Shown: positions 20,316 through 29,891 of the stretch, piece after piece
Layout of the letters: each line of letters starts with the position of its first letter
How positions within the stretch are numbered: the first letter of the stretch is position 1
Origin: Methylophilaceae bacterium
Lineage (GTDB): Bacteria; Pseudomonadota; Gammaproteobacteria; Burkholderiales; Methylophilaceae
DNA length: 64,000 nucleotides
Assembly: GCA_027488395.1 (NCBI GenBank)
Contig: JAIYBT010000025.1
Coordinates: 36,631 to 100,630 of the forward strand
Direction of reading: 5' to 3'
Notes under the pieces: generated by a model
The model's database searches: none
What the model was told of the DNA's origin: nothing
The model's input: only the letters and a program-made list of their open reading frames with translations
Program-made: the position numbers and the translations under genes

Positions 20316-20885
20316 TTATTCAGCTTGGGTGAGCACACAAGCCATGCATGCTGACAATAAACCCAGCATTAAGCGCCCGCCGTTTTCCAATATTGCCTGC
20401 CAATAAAAAAAATAGTTGGTTTCTTGTATTGCATAATGGGTTTCGATCATTTGCCATAACGCTGCCAACAAAACAAATGGCACATCGATACACCATACCA
20501 ACATAGAAAATAACAGTCCATATACCAGGGCCAACAACCGTTTTTTTAAGCGGATTGATGGCCAAGATAAGATTACCGCAACACAAACCGCTAAACTTTT
20601 CCAGAGATGCATTAATGATGTACTGACTTGGGCAATGCCGTCATGATTCACCGCCACAAAGTGACGACCTAACCAGAAGGGTTTCGACAGTGTGACCTTA
20701 AAGGCAATGACTTGTGCATCGCCAATGCGGGTGATTTGTTCATCTATCACTTCAAAATGACTATCAATCAACATAAAAAGCCACTTAAAAAGAGGTAATA
20801 AGTAGGCAATCGAGGGCCCAACAAAAGCATCAAGTGCCCAGCCGATACCAAAGACATAACAACAAAATTTGAGGGCTAATTGCAT
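20316..20885 (-). CDS. Exosortase H-associated membrane protein
   Basis: A 189-residue protein with about four hydrophobic segments and a soluble stretch near residues 40-75 (HFEVIDEQITRIGDAQVIAFKV). Its start overlaps the xrtH stop in a TGATG junction, so it is translationally coupled. A small membrane protein of this size beside xrtH is a known companion in IPTL-CTERM systems; the assignment rests mainly on this position and topology. Its biochemical role is not established. Confidence 0.75.
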   Translation of the reverse strand: MQLALKFCCYVFGIGWALDAFVGPSIAYLLPLFKWLFMLIDSHFEVIDEQITRIGDAQVIAFKVTLSKPFWLGRHFVAVNHDGIAQVSTSLMHLWKSLAVCVAVILSWPSIRLKKRLLALVYGLLFSMLVWCIDVPFVLLAALWQMIETHYAIQETNYFFYWQAILENGGRLMLGLLSACMACVLTQAE

Positions 20886-21418
20886 CAGGACGGCTCACGA
20901 AAAAGCTGTTGATGTGCGTAGGCTAACCACCATGCATAAAAAACACCGGTTGCCCCTAACATTAAAAATGGCGCGAGTATACCGTGGCTAAATTGAAAAT
21001 ATTCCCGTTGATATTGCAAGACCCAAAACAGCCCACACAAACGTAAAATATTGATTAAAAATAAGAACATCAACCCATAGAGCGCGCCAAAGCATTGATG
21101 TCTACGACGAATCTTGGCACTCATCAACCCTGCCAACAGCATCAACATCATGTCCACACCATCACACCCGTTTGCGATATTCATGCTTGCATGTGCGCCT
21201 TGGAGCGTACTGCCCATTACGATGACTTGATCCGCTGTCAACCACCTGATGGTAATCGCTAATGCTTGCGTCAGCACATCATTAATCCACCATGCGCCAA
21301 AACCAGTATTCGAAAGAGATAACCAGATTTGCTGCATCACGATAAAACTGGCAAAAAATATCATTAGGCGCTTTACCTGATCCGCATCCTTCAGATTTAA
21401 ATATTGCTTACTCAGCAT
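20885..21418 (-). CDS. xrtH: Exosortase H (IPTLxxWG-CTERM-specific)
   Basis: A 177-residue multi-pass inner-membrane transpeptidase of the exosortase/archaeosortase family. The three invariant residues are present: Cys85 in IANGCDGVDMM, Arg126 in LINILRLCG and His145 in FQFSHGILAP. The short length without the long N-terminal extension of EpsH-type enzymes fits the XrtH class. Exosortases cleave C-terminal sorting signals and are thought to transfer the protein to a surface anchor. The substrate assignment is supported by the VPTLPQWG tail of the subtilase encoded just downstream. Its promoter must lie in the 140 bp shared with the divergent selO gene. Confidence 0.9.
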   Translation of the reverse strand: MLSKQYLNLKDADQVKRLMIFFASFIVMQQIWLSLSNTGFGAWWINDVLTQALAITIRWLTADQVIVMGSTLQGAHASMNIANGCDGVDMMLMLLAGLMSAKIRRRHQCFGALYGLMFLFLINILRLCGLFWVLQYQREYFQFSHGILAPFLMLGATGVFYAWWLAYAHQQLFREPS

Positions 21419-21560
21419 CCATCACTTGGTTTCGTTAAAAAATAGTATTGGGCATGGCGTTCATACGCCATGCGGAATGTGTGCAACACGTCAAAGTGTA
21501 GCATGGTTGAAAATGTTATGATTGAAAGCTAAATTGACTCAATAGATCACCCACATTTAA

Positions 21561-23147
21561 ATGCAACCTCTAATATTTGATAACCGTTTTATCCGCGAAC
21601 TGCCCGGTGACCCGATTCAGGACAACTACACACGGCAAGTGTCAGATTGCTTGTGGTCTTCAGTACAACCTACCCCAGTGAAAAACCCGCAATTATTGGC
21701 TTATAGCGCCGATGTTGCTCAAATGTTGGGACTCAACGCAACCAGCATGCAAACGCCAGAACTCATACACACACTCGGCGGCAATGCTGTACTCGCAGGC
21801 ATGGTCACTTATGCTACGCGCTACGGCGGACATCAATTTGGCAACTGGGCAGGCCAATTAGGCGATGGCCGCGCGATCTATTTAGGCGAGTTGTTGCATG
21901 CGGAGCAACGCTTTGAACTTCAGCTTAAAGGGGCGGGCGAAACGCCCTACTCGCGCCGTGCCGATGGCCGCGCTGTGTTGCGATCTAGTTTGCGTGAGTT
22001 TTTATGCTCAGAAGCCATGCATTACTTAGGCGCACCCACCACCCGAGCTTTAAGTTTGGTCACCACAGGCGACGGTGTGGTGCGGGATATGTTTTACGAT
22101 GGCAATCAACAAATTGAACCAGGTGCCATTGTCTGCCGCGTGGCACCTTCATTTACCCGCTTTGGCCATTTTGAGTTATTGGCGAGCCGCAATGAACTAG
22201 GCCTGTTGGCACAATTGGTTCGCTTTACCATCGACCGTGATTTTGCCGATTGGCGCGCACAATCAGGGCTAGATATGTCTTCACAACCTTTAAGTGAAGC
22301 TGTCATCTCGGCTTGGTTTAGTGAAATTTGTCGCCGTACGGCCGTTATGGTGGCACATTGGATGCGCGTCGGTTTTGTGCATGGCGTGATGAATACCGAC
22401 AATATGTCGATTTTGGGACTCACCATCGACTATGGTCCATATGGTTGGGTAGACAACTTTGATCCTGGCTGGACACCCAACACCACCGATGCCCAAGGCC
22501 GACGCTATTGTTTTGGTCGACAGCCTGATATTGCACGATGGAACTTGGAACGCTTAGCGGATGCGCTTGCCACACTACTGCCTAACAGCCAAGGGTTGGC
22601 AGTCGGTTTAACGCACTACGACCAAGTGTATGGTGCGTCACTAACCACCTCATTGAGTCATAAATTTGGTTGGGATGCTTGGCAAGAGGCAGACGGTGAA
22701 TTGGTCAACCGTGTGTTTGAACTGATGACACGTGCTGAAGTTGATATGACTTTGTTTTTTAACCTGCTCGCAGAGATCGATATCCACGCACCCCAGCTTG
22801 ATCTTTTAAAACCAGCCTTCTATCTCGAGAAAAGCTTAGATCAATATCGTGCTGCCTTCACCAGCTGGTTAACCGACTATGCGACACGCATCAAGGCTTC
22901 TACCTTAACTCCTAGCGCACGTCTTACGCACATGGCGGCTGCAAATCCGATTTATGTGTTGAGAAATTACATGGCACAAGAAGCGATCGATCTGGCTACG
23001 CAAGGCGATATGAGCCGCTTACACACCTTACTCAACCTGTTGCAACAGCCTTACACCTTGCAAGCGGGCATGGACGAATTTAGGCAAAAAAGACCCGATT
23101 GGGCGCGGCAAAAAGCAGGTTGCTCGATGTTGTCGTGTAGTTCATAG
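21561..23147 (+). CDS. selO: Protein adenylyltransferase SelO (YdiU family)
   Basis: A 528-residue pseudokinase-fold enzyme that transfers AMP from ATP to Ser, Thr or Tyr of target proteins and is linked to redox stress. Conserved blocks include GGHQFGNWAGQLGDGRA, the ELQLKGAGETPYSRRADGRA nucleotide region, and the metal/active-site run HGVMNTDNMS with IDYGPYGW. The protein ends in a Cys-rich tail (GCSMLSCSS), in which an ordinary Cys codon TGT stands where animal SelO has selenocysteine. The length is normal. It is transcribed alone and divergently from xrtH. Confidence 0.95.
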   Translation: MQPLIFDNRFIRELPGDPIQDNYTRQVSDCLWSSVQPTPVKNPQLLAYSADVAQMLGLNATSMQTPELIHTLGGNAVLAGMVTYATRYGGHQFGNWAGQLGDGRAIYLGELLHAEQRFELQLKGAGETPYSRRADGRAVLRSSLREFLCSEAMHYLGAPTTRALSLVTTGDGVVRDMFYDGNQQIEPGAIVCRVAPSFTRFGHFELLASRNELGLLAQLVRFTIDRDFADWRAQSGLDMSSQPLSEAVISAWFSEICRRTAVMVAHWMRVGFVHGVMNTDNMSILGLTIDYGPYGWVDNFDPGWTPNTTDAQGRRYCFGRQPDIARWNLERLADALATLLPNSQGLAVGLTHYDQVYGASLTTSLSHKFGWDAWQEADGELVNRVFELMTRAEVDMTLFFNLLAEIDIHAPQLDLLKPAFYLEKSLDQYRAAFTSWLTDYATRIKASTLTPSARLTHMAAANPIYVLRNYMAQEAIDLATQGDMSRLHTLLNLLQQPYTLQAGMDEFRQKRPDWARQKAGCSMLSCSS

Positions 23148-23290
23148 CGGATGGGTTATATGGGTTTTTAATGACATCGGCCCCTCACAGCTTAGATGAC
23201 TGCCCATTGGTTGTTCATTATTTAAGCAGTACAATTTAAACCATTGATGGTTTTAACCTCACACTTTTAATGATATTGAATAGGATATTT

Positions 23291-23605
23291 ATGCGTTTAT
23301 GTATGCTCATGTTATGTGTTTGTATGTTGGGGAGTGCTGCATCCGTCCATGCCCGCAGTATTATTTCCGAACAAACCGAAGCCGCCAACGCACGCGACAC
23401 TTACCGCGCTGCCAGGCTCAAATTAGAGGACTTACAAATTAAAATTGCTGCACAAGAACAACGCATCAAAGACGAACAAGCGCGCTTGCAACAACTACAA
23501 AAAGAGGAAGCGGCCACCCGCGATGAAATGCAACGTGCTGAAGCAGTATTTGAGCAAAAGGCTAAAGTATTAGATAAGGCATGGCAAGAACGCAGCCAGT
23601 ATTAA
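23291..23605 (+). CDS. Small secreted coiled-coil protein, function unknown
   Basis: A 104-residue protein with a signal peptide ending near ASVHA and a mature part that is almost entirely a heptad-like helix rich in Gln, Glu, Lys and Ala (about residues 30-95). I chose the ATG at 23291 over 23270 because AGGA lies five bases before it. It is probably periplasmic. No family is recognised; similar small coiled-coil proteins are often annotated only as hypothetical. It stands alone between selO and the cytochrome oxidase region. Confidence 0.65.
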   Translation: MRLCMLMLCVCMLGSAASVHARSIISEQTEAANARDTYRAARLKLEDLQIKIAAQEQRIKDEQARLQQLQKEEAATRDEMQRAEAVFEQKAKVLDKAWQERSQY

Positions 23606-23820
23606 ACTGAGCCTTTCGTAATTGATCTTTTGTCCATGCATACGTTGGCTTTGATGCAATGGTTGAGGGATGTCAATCCCCAATGCATCGTGTACTTTAA
23701 ACCACACGACCTAACGTTGCCATCCATCGAGAACTTGAAAAGGCGTCGGTTCTATCGAAGGCATAGTTAACGATCACGATTAGCTATTAGCAGGCGCTCA
23801 ACACGCGCGTTAAATTGGAA

Positions 23821-24528
23821 TTACAGCAGTTGGCACCACAGTTTGTCATGATGCATGACATCCATCCATAGCGCCACCACACTCAAAGTAATCAATATGA
23901 CGCCACTCAAGCGCATGCCTGACGTTTCAGAAAACCAACCGGGTAAGCTGTGCTGACCATGTTTCCAAAGCAATGGGGCAATCATTAGAAAAATAGCCGA
24001 ACCAAACGAAAAAGCTGCCATGACTAACGCACCTTGGAGCCAGTGCGATTGTAACGATGCCAACATCACAGCAGAATAGAGTAAACCACACGGGAGCAAT
24101 GCCCATACCAGGCCGGTAAAAAAGTAGCCAAACTTGGCATGTTGGGTGTGTTGTTTAATCCAAGCCCAAACTTGCTGTGCGCCCTGCACTGCCCAACCAG
24201 GCTGTTGACCGGTGATCAGTAACAATAAACCCCACGCAAAAATCAAGGTATGCGAAAACGTCCATAAGGGCTGAAACACCCCACTTTGACTTGATAGCCA
24301 TGCCAATCCGCGTAACGTAGATGCTGCCAACACACCTAGCGTAGCATATCCAAGCATGCGTCCTACGTAAAAACTCCAAGGAACGCTATGTAATACGCGA
24401 ATAGGAATCATGCGGGAATGAGGCTTAGATTGCATGGCAGCACTGGCAGCACCACACATCACCAAACAATGCGGACCTCCAGCCAAGCCCATGACAAAGG
24501 CGGTCAAAAGTAAACTCAATAACATCAT
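23821..24528 (-). CDS. UreH/DsbD-like membrane protein (sulfite exporter TauE/SafE family annotation)
   Basis: A 235-residue polytopic membrane protein with about six helices. It opens with AFVMGLAGGPHCLVMCGAA, the His/Cys-bearing signature of the UreH-like DsbD_2 family. Members are often found beside cbb3 oxidase genes and are suspected of helping copper delivery or oxidase assembly; the TauE/SafE label is a database convention rather than evidence of sulfite transport. Here it lies downstream of ccoH on the same strand but beyond a strong hairpin, so it may have its own promoter or be read through. Confidence 0.82.
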   Translation of the reverse strand: MMLLSLLLTAFVMGLAGGPHCLVMCGAASAAMQSKPHSRMIPIRVLHSVPWSFYVGRMLGYATLGVLAASTLRGLAWLSSQSGVFQPLWTFSHTLIFAWGLLLLITGQQPGWAVQGAQQVWAWIKQHTQHAKFGYFFTGLVWALLPCGLLYSAVMLASLQSHWLQGALVMAAFSFGSAIFLMIAPLLWKHGQHSLPGWFSETSGMRLSGVILITLSVVALWMDVMHHDKLWCQLL

Positions 24529-24693
24529 TCGAGTGTATAGGAATTTTGGAAACGTTGCACGGTTGGTAGGGGTTGCAAACAGCGATCAAACAAGTGGTAA
24601 AGAGCACACAAAAAAATCGGGGGGATACCTCATCTTGTGATGAAAGATTTTTAAAAGCTTGCCCTGACTTGAACAACACGGTTTAACCATAAC

Positions 24694-24726
24694 AAAAAAG
24701 CTTTTGCATGGGCAAAAGCTTTTTTT
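24694..24726. terminator. Hairpin terminator after ccoH
   Basis: A near-perfect 14-bp inverted repeat (AAAAAAGCTTTTGC / GCAAAAGCTTTTTT) around a four-base loop. It can work in both directions; for leftward transcription it closes the cco operon just after ccoH. Confidence 0.88.
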
Positions 24727-24744
24727 AGCACACCAGTACACCAA

Positions 24745-24996
24745 TTATTGACTTTGCGGTTTTAAACCAGTTTGCGCATTGTTTCTGGCTTGAATTGCAG
24801 GAGCCATGCCATCACGTTCAGCATCTAATGTTTTATTAATCTCAATCCCTTTGCGGTAGTAATCATCAATGGTTGGGTCAGGATGAGAAAGCGCAAGATA
24901 CAGCGTAATAAAAGAAGCAAATATGACGATGGATGGACCACCAATAATCATCCAAACAAATGGATTTCGATACCAAGGTTGCTGTTTGTTTTCCAT
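24745..24996 (-). CDS. ccoH: cbb3 oxidase assembly protein CcoH (FixH family)
   Basis: An 83-residue protein with one N-terminal membrane helix (about residues 13-36) and a short periplasmic part with the family-typical LALSHPDPTIDDYYRKG. FixH/CcoH is needed for stable assembly of cbb3 oxidase. The ATG at 24996 is preferred because GGA lies six bases upstream; a longer frame from TTG at 25029 adds 11 residues without a better ribosome site. It directly follows ccoG and is the last gene before the hairpin terminator. Confidence 0.88.
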   Translation of the reverse strand: MENKQQPWYRNPFVWMIIGGPSIVIFASFITLYLALSHPDPTIDDYYRKGIEINKTLDAERDGMAPAIQARNNAQTGLKPQSQ

Positions 24997-25032
24997 AACG
25001 ATTCCAATTGAGAGCAAGTGTTTATTCAATAC

Positions 25033-26481
25033 TTAATTACTTGGCATAATAAAAACAGATTTTTCTTTAACGATTTCGTTCGTAGACAAATCACGTATCT
25101 CAAAATACACAGGATGTGAGCCTGTGCGAATGGCGCCATCTGCGACTTGCAATTCAACCACAATGTTACGCGCTTCAAATGGACGTAACTGGCTAAAAGC
25201 TTTCTGCTGGCCATCTTCATCTTCAATCTGCAACACCGCTTCAGGAAGGCCAGAAACCATTAACCGAAAGTCTTTTACGCGTTCACTTTGATTGTCTAAC
25301 TTGAGGGTATATACATTTTCAAACTTACCATCATCGGTCATTCTTGCAAGCACACCACGGTCACGCAAGATATCAACTCTAAAATCCGCTTTCATGTACA
25401 AACTGACTGACATGCCAATCACAAGCACAGTCAGAATGCCGGTATACATTAACACCCTTGGCCTGAACATTCTGCTCACAATTTGTTGCTTACTCAGTTG
25501 GTTATCCACCGCATGTTGCGTTGAATACTTAATCAGACCTTTGGCATAACCCATTTTATCCATGACGTCGTCACACGCATCAATACAGGCCCCACAGCCA
25601 ATACATTCGTATTGCAATCCATTTCGAATATCAATGCCGGTCGGACACACCTGTACGCAAATATTGCAATCAATGCAACTACCTAAACCATTTGCATGTT
25701 CCTCTGCTTTTTTAGAGCGTGCGCCACGCGGTTCACCCCTCGCTTCATCATATGTCACAATTAAGGTGTCTTGATCAAACATTGCACTTTGAAAACGGGC
25801 ATAGGGACACATGTATTTGCACACCTGCTCGCGCATAAAACCAGCATTGCCATACGTTGCGAAACTGTAAAAACCCAACCAAAAGGTTTCCCAGCCTGAG
25901 AGATCAAACGTTTGCAAATGCGCGGCTAATGATTGAATAGGTGTGAAATAGCCAACAAAAGTAAACCCTGTAAACACACTGAATGTAATCCATACTGCAT
26001 GCTTAAATGTTTTACGTGTAATACGTTTGGATGTCCACGCCTGATCAAGTTTGATGCGTGCAATGCGATCACCTTCTATTTTTTCCTCTATCCACATAAA
26101 GATCTCGGTATACACCGTTTGCGGACACGTAAAACCACACCATAATCGACCAGCGACTGCAGTGAATAAAAACAGGGCAAAAGCAGAAATGATCAATAAA
26201 AAAGTTAAATAAATGAGATCTTGTGGATGTAACACCAGACCAAATATATAAAACCGTTTTTCATCTAAATCAAATAGCATGGCCTGTCTGCCATCCCAAT
26301 TGATCCATGGCACACCATAAAAGAATAACTGTGTTAGCCACACCATCGCCCAACGCCAACGGTCAAATACACCGTTCACACTGCGCATATAAATTTTATC
26401 TGCTGACTTATAAAGTGACAAAACCACCTCCTGCACAGGAATGGTGGTTTCGTTCACAGCCTTTTTATTGTGATCGTTCAT
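25033..26481 (-). CDS. ccoG: Cytochrome c oxidase accessory protein CcoG (RdxA/FixG)
   Basis: A 482-residue inner-membrane iron-sulfur protein required for cbb3 maturation and proposed to reduce Cu(II) for the oxidase. About five membrane helices are visible. A NapH-like GRLWCGFTCPQTVYTEI block near residue 110 is followed by the 4Fe-4S ferredoxin motifs CIDCNICVQVCP and CIGCGACIDACDD near residues 265-305. The C-terminal third is an IG-like periplasmic domain. It lies between ccoP and ccoH in the expected order. Confidence 0.96.
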   Translation of the reverse strand: MNDHNKKAVNETTIPVQEVVLSLYKSADKIYMRSVNGVFDRWRWAMVWLTQLFFYGVPWINWDGRQAMLFDLDEKRFYIFGLVLHPQDLIYLTFLLIISAFALFLFTAVAGRLWCGFTCPQTVYTEIFMWIEEKIEGDRIARIKLDQAWTSKRITRKTFKHAVWITFSVFTGFTFVGYFTPIQSLAAHLQTFDLSGWETFWLGFYSFATYGNAGFMREQVCKYMCPYARFQSAMFDQDTLIVTYDEARGEPRGARSKKAEEHANGLGSCIDCNICVQVCPTGIDIRNGLQYECIGCGACIDACDDVMDKMGYAKGLIKYSTQHAVDNQLSKQQIVSRMFRPRVLMYTGILTVLVIGMSVSLYMKADFRVDILRDRGVLARMTDDGKFENVYTLKLDNQSERVKDFRLMVSGLPEAVLQIEDEDGQQKAFSQLRPFEARNIVVELQVADGAIRTGSHPVYFEIRDLSTNEIVKEKSVFIMPSN

Positions 26482-26497
26482 GTAGAGTAACTAACGA

Positions 26498-27394
26498 TTA
26501 CTTGTTAGAGAGACTCCAGACATAAGCAGTTAACAAATGAATTTGCTCAGGACTAAATTTTTCTTTCCATGCTGGCATTTGATTTATTTTGCCTTCATGC
26601 ACTCTTTTAATAATTGCCGCTTCACCCTGACCATGCAACCAAATATTGTCAGTTAAGTTAGGTGCGCCAATCGCCTGATTGCCTTTGCCTTCAGCGCCAT
26701 GACATGCCGCGCAGACTACAAATTTTTCTTTACCAGCATTGGCACGACCAGAATCATGAATACTGCCAGACAAACTCAGCACATAATTGGCGACGTTTTT
26801 AACATCTTCTTCACCACCGACTGCTGCAGCCATAGGAGGCATCATACCCATACGACCATTATTAATGGTTTCAATGATTTTCTCTGGACTGCCGCCATGC
26901 AACCAATCGCTATCCGTCAAGTTTGGAAAACCACGACTACCTTTCGCGTCGGAACCATGACAAGCAGCGCAATTGTTTAAGAAAATGCGCTTACCAATCG
27001 CATGCGCTTCAGGCACTTTAGCCAGCTCTGGTACTGGAATTGCCGCATATTTTGCATACAAGGGTGCAATTTTAGCTTTGTATTTGGCAACATCGGCTTC
27101 GTACTGATTGACTTTGGTCCAGCCAAATTTACCTTGATACTCACCAAGACCTGGGAATAAATACAGATAAGTTAAGCCAAAGATCACTGTGATAATAAAT
27201 AAACCCACCCACCACATTGGCATTGGATTATTCATCTCTTTAATACCATCCCATTCGTGACCGTTGGTATTATCACTATCCAAAGGCACTTTGACGCGGC
27301 TTGCAAAAATCAGCAAACCCACACAAAAAGCGATACCGCCTAGGGTAATTGCCGAGATCCAAATCGGCCAAAATCCACTTACAAAATCGTTCAT
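26498..27394 (-). CDS. ccoP: cbb3 oxidase subunit III, dihaem cytochrome c CcoP
   Basis: A 298-residue membrane-anchored dihaem cytochrome c that passes electrons to CcoO/CcoN. Two N-terminal helices (about residues 10-30 and 60-80) precede two c-type haem sites, CAACH at 142-146 and CAACH at 228-232. Distal Met ligands are plausible in MGMMPPM and INQMPAW. The length matches CcoP. It lies 27 bp downstream of ccoQ. Confidence 0.97.
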   Translation of the reverse strand: MNDFVSGFWPIWISAITLGGIAFCVGLLIFASRVKVPLDSDNTNGHEWDGIKEMNNPMPMWWVGLFIITVIFGLTYLYLFPGLGEYQGKFGWTKVNQYEADVAKYKAKIAPLYAKYAAIPVPELAKVPEAHAIGKRIFLNNCAACHGSDAKGSRGFPNLTDSDWLHGGSPEKIIETINNGRMGMMPPMAAAVGGEEDVKNVANYVLSLSGSIHDSGRANAGKEKFVVCAACHGAEGKGNQAIGAPNLTDNIWLHGQGEAAIIKRVHEGKINQMPAWKEKFSPEQIHLLTAYVWSLSNK

Positions 27395-27421
27395 GTTTAT
27401 TCCTTAACCTTATTCCACGCG

Positions 27422-27559
27422 CTAGTCTTGATCAAACGGTAACTGCTGCGCGTCTTTGAATTGTGCAGAGTTACGATTGCGCCACGCCCACACCATGATG
27501 ATGATAAACAGTACAAACGTAATCACCGTAAATAAAATTCTTAATGTGGTGAACTCCAT
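27422..27559 (-). CDS. ccoQ: cbb3 oxidase subunit CcoQ (FixQ)
   Basis: A 45-residue protein with one membrane helix (LFTVITFVLFIIIMVWAW, residues 9-26) followed by RNRNSAQFKDAQQLPFDQD. CcoQ stabilises the interaction of CcoP with the core complex. An AAGGAG ribosome site lies just upstream. Its position between ccoO and ccoP and its C-terminal ending are typical of the family. Confidence 0.93.
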   Translation of the reverse strand: MEFTTLRILFTVITFVLFIIIMVWAWRNRNSAQFKDAQQLPFDQD

Positions 27560-27569
27560 GGCGCGCTCC

Positions 27570-28196
27570 TTATTTCAGGTGAATACCAAGGACTTGTAAA
27601 TAAGCAATCAACGCATCTTGCTCAGTTTTACCTTTGATTTCTTCACCCGCAGTTTTGATTTGTTCATCGGTGTAAGGTACGCCTACTTTACGTAAAGCAA
27701 CCATGTGATCACCAATCGTTTTATCGTTGACCTGATTTTCTTCTAACCACGGATACGCTGGCATGATCGATTCGGGCACGACATCACGTGGATTGTGCAG
27801 ATGAACACGATGCCAATCATCGCTATATTTACCCCCTACACGGTGCAAGTCTGGGCCAGTACGCTTACTACCCCATTGAAACGGGTGATCATATACATAC
27901 TCACCTGCAACCGAATAATGACCATAGCGCATGGTTTCAGCTTGAAATGGACGAATCATCTGTGAGTGACAGTTGTAGCAACCTTCTCTCAAATAAATAT
28001 CACGTCCAGCCAATTGCAATGCGGTATACGGTTGTAAACCACGAATCGGCTCCGTCATCGACTTTTGGAAGAATAACGGAACGATTTCAACTAAACCACC
28101 AAAAGAGATCGTAATTAGAGTCAACACGATCAATAAGAAACTATTGGTTTCTACTTTTTCGTGAATATTGCCACTGTTGTGTTGAGTGTTGGCCAT
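27570..28196 (-). CDS. ccoO: cbb3 oxidase subunit II, monohaem cytochrome c CcoO
   Basis: A 208-residue membrane-anchored monohaem cytochrome c. An N-terminal helix (about residues 19-42) is followed by the haem-binding CYNCH motif at 73-77 with the family context [18 protein letters not shown] distal Met is likely in SIMPAYPW. It accepts electrons from CcoP and passes them to CcoN. The start lies nine bp after ccoN. Confidence 0.97.
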   Translation of the reverse strand: MANTQHNSGNIHEKVETNSFLLIVLTLITISFGGLVEIVPLFFQKSMTEPIRGLQPYTALQLAGRDIYLREGCYNCHSQMIRPFQAETMRYGHYSVAGEYVYDHPFQWGSKRTGPDLHRVGGKYSDDWHRVHLHNPRDVVPESIMPAYPWLEENQVNDKTIGDHMVALRKVGVPYTDEQIKTAGEEIKGKTEQDALIAYLQVLGIHLK

Positions 28197-28205
28197 TATA
28201 TTTCC

Positions 28206-29642
28206 TTAAGCATGCGCCACTGCAGCAGGCACTTCCACCAAAACTGGTTTACCGCTGGTTGCTGTTTTGTATGTATTCCAAAGCATGATCACCAAACCAC
28301 TCATGTACAACGCACCGCCCAAGAAACGGGTGAAGTAGTAGGGGAATTTAGCCTTGACGCTTTCAACAAAGGTATATGCCAATGTGCCATCAGCATTCAC
28401 AGCACGCCACATTAAACCTTCCATCACACCAGAAATCCACAATGCAGTGATGTACAAGACCACGCCAAGGGTGGCCATCCAGAAATGTACTTCGATGGCT
28501 TTGACGCTGTACATTTGTTTTTGACCGAACAAGCGTGGAATCAAGAAATACAATGAGCCAATGGAAATAAATCCAACCCAACCAAGCGCGCCAGAATGCA
28601 CGTGACCAATGGTCCAGTCAGTGTAATGCGACAACGCATTGACTGTCTTGATCGCCATCATTGGGCCTTCAAACGTACTCATACCGTAGAAAGACAGTGA
28701 AACAATTAGGAAACGTAAAATAGGATCGGTCCGTAATTTGTGCCAAGCGCCTGATAAGGTCATGATGCCGTTGATCATGCCACCCCAACTTGGTGCAAGT
28801 AAAATCAGTGACAACACCATACCTAAAGATTGTGTCCAATCAGGCAATGCAGTGTAGTGCAAATGGTGCGGGCCTGCCCACATGTAGGTAAAAATCAAAG
28901 CCCAAAAGTGAACAATTGATAAGCTATATGAATACACAGGACGTTCTGCTTGTTTTGGCACAAAATAGTACATCATGCCCAAGAAACCAGCGGTTAAGAA
29001 GAAACCAACTGCGTTATGGCCGTACCACCACTGTACCATCGCATCTTGTACACCAGCATACACAGAGTATGACTTCATAAACCCTGCAGGCATGGCGGCA
29101 CTTTCAACTAAATGCAACAAGGCAACGGCTAATATGAATGCGCCATAAAACCAGTTTGCTACGTAGATGTGCTTGACCTTACGAATAGCAAGCGTGCCAA
29201 AGAAATTAATTGCATAAGAGATCCACACCACTGCAATTAAAATATCAATAGGCCATTCGAGTTCGCCGTATTCTTTACCTTGGGTGAAGCCCATTGGCAA
29301 AGAAATGGCAGCCGATACAATCACCGCTTGCCAGCCCCAGAACGTAAATGCTGACAGCTTATCGCTGTACAAGCGCGTCTGACAGGTACGTTGCACGACA
29401 TAATAAGATGTCGCAAACAGCGCACAACCACCAAAAGCGAAAATGACTGCATTGGTGTGCAGCGGACGTAAACGACCAAATGAAGTAAAGGGTAAGCCAA
29501 GATTTAACTCAGGCCATACCAATTGTGACGCGATAATCACGCCCATCAAGGTACCAACAACACCCCAAACCACCGCCATAACTGAAAACTGCCGGACTAC
29601 AGTGTCATTGTAGGTCGAAGCTTTCACTGTTGCATATTGCAT
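28206..29642 (-). CDS. ccoN: cbb3 oxidase catalytic subunit I CcoN
   Basis: A 478-residue haem-copper oxidase subunit with about 12 membrane helices, which reduces O2 with high affinity and pumps protons. Family blocks include [29 protein letters not shown] (Cu-B/Tyr region) and [15 protein letters not shown] (haem-ligand His region). I place the start at ATG 29642, with GGGAG six bases upstream, rather than 14 codons earlier. An FNR-type box lies about 100 bp upstream, pointing to induction under low oxygen. Confidence 0.97.
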   Translation of the reverse strand: MQYATVKASTYNDTVVRQFSVMAVVWGVVGTLMGVIIASQLVWPELNLGLPFTSFGRLRPLHTNAVIFAFGGCALFATSYYVVQRTCQTRLYSDKLSAFTFWGWQAVIVSAAISLPMGFTQGKEYGELEWPIDILIAVVWISYAINFFGTLAIRKVKHIYVANWFYGAFILAVALLHLVESAAMPAGFMKSYSVYAGVQDAMVQWWYGHNAVGFFLTAGFLGMMYYFVPKQAERPVYSYSLSIVHFWALIFTYMWAGPHHLHYTALPDWTQSLGMVLSLILLAPSWGGMINGIMTLSGAWHKLRTDPILRFLIVSLSFYGMSTFEGPMMAIKTVNALSHYTDWTIGHVHSGALGWVGFISIGSLYFLIPRLFGQKQMYSVKAIEVHFWMATLGVVLYITALWISGVMEGLMWRAVNADGTLAYTFVESVKAKFPYYFTRFLGGALYMSGLVIMLWNTYKTATSGKPVLVEVPAAVAHA

Positions 29643-29705
29643 GGATTTCTCCCAATGATTAAAACAAACACCCAAATCGTACAAAACTACTTTTAGTTTA
29701 CAAAG

Positions 29706-29754
29706 TTAGTGCACTATCGCACGTTTAGTTCACTACTTATTTGATACACATCAA
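29706..29754 (-). promoter_or_regulatory. FNR/ANR-type box and likely class II promoter for ccoN
   Basis: The sequence TTGATACACATCAA at 29741-29754 is a perfect TTGAT-N4-ATCAA FNR-type palindrome. On the minus strand it is followed by a GATAGT element at 29718-29713 (four of six matches to TATAAT). This would put the start site near 29706 and the box centre at exactly -41.5, the classic activating position. The box overlaps the ccoS stop codon. The FNR-family protein itself is not in the window. Confidence 0.8.
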
Positions 29755-29888
29755 TCTTGTTCGAGAATACGGCTTCCTTCCTCTTCCAAATCCTCAAACT
29801 GACCCGTTTGAATGGCCCACCAAAGGCCACCCAAAATCACAAACACCAGCATCACAGCAAGCGGTATTAAAATAAACGCGATTTCCAT
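29751..29888 (-). CDS. ccoS: cbb3 oxidase maturation protein CcoS
   Basis: A 45-residue protein with a single N-terminal helix (IAFILIPLAVMLVFVILGGL) followed by WWAIQTGQFEDLEEEGSRIL, the conserved CcoS signature ending in an acidic tail. CcoS is required for inserting haem b and copper into CcoN. It starts three bp after the ccoI stop and its own stop codon lies inside the FNR-type box of the ccoN promoter. Confidence 0.93.
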   Translation of the reverse strand: MEIAFILIPLAVMLVFVILGGLWWAIQTGQFEDLEEEGSRILEQD

Positions 29889-29891
29889 CGT

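Noticed and set aside
23130..23147. Possible selenocysteine at the SelO C-terminus
   Set aside because: The codon at the equivalent position is TGT (Cys) and the stop is TAG, so no recoding is needed.
24425..24679. Minus-strand frame of 84 codons beside the UreH-like gene
   Set aside because: It overlaps the start of the UreH-like gene in another frame and has no ribosome site or motif.
24997..25029. Eleven-residue extension of ccoH from a TTG codon
   Set aside because: The ATG at 24996 has a GGA site at good spacing and gives the family-like N-terminus.
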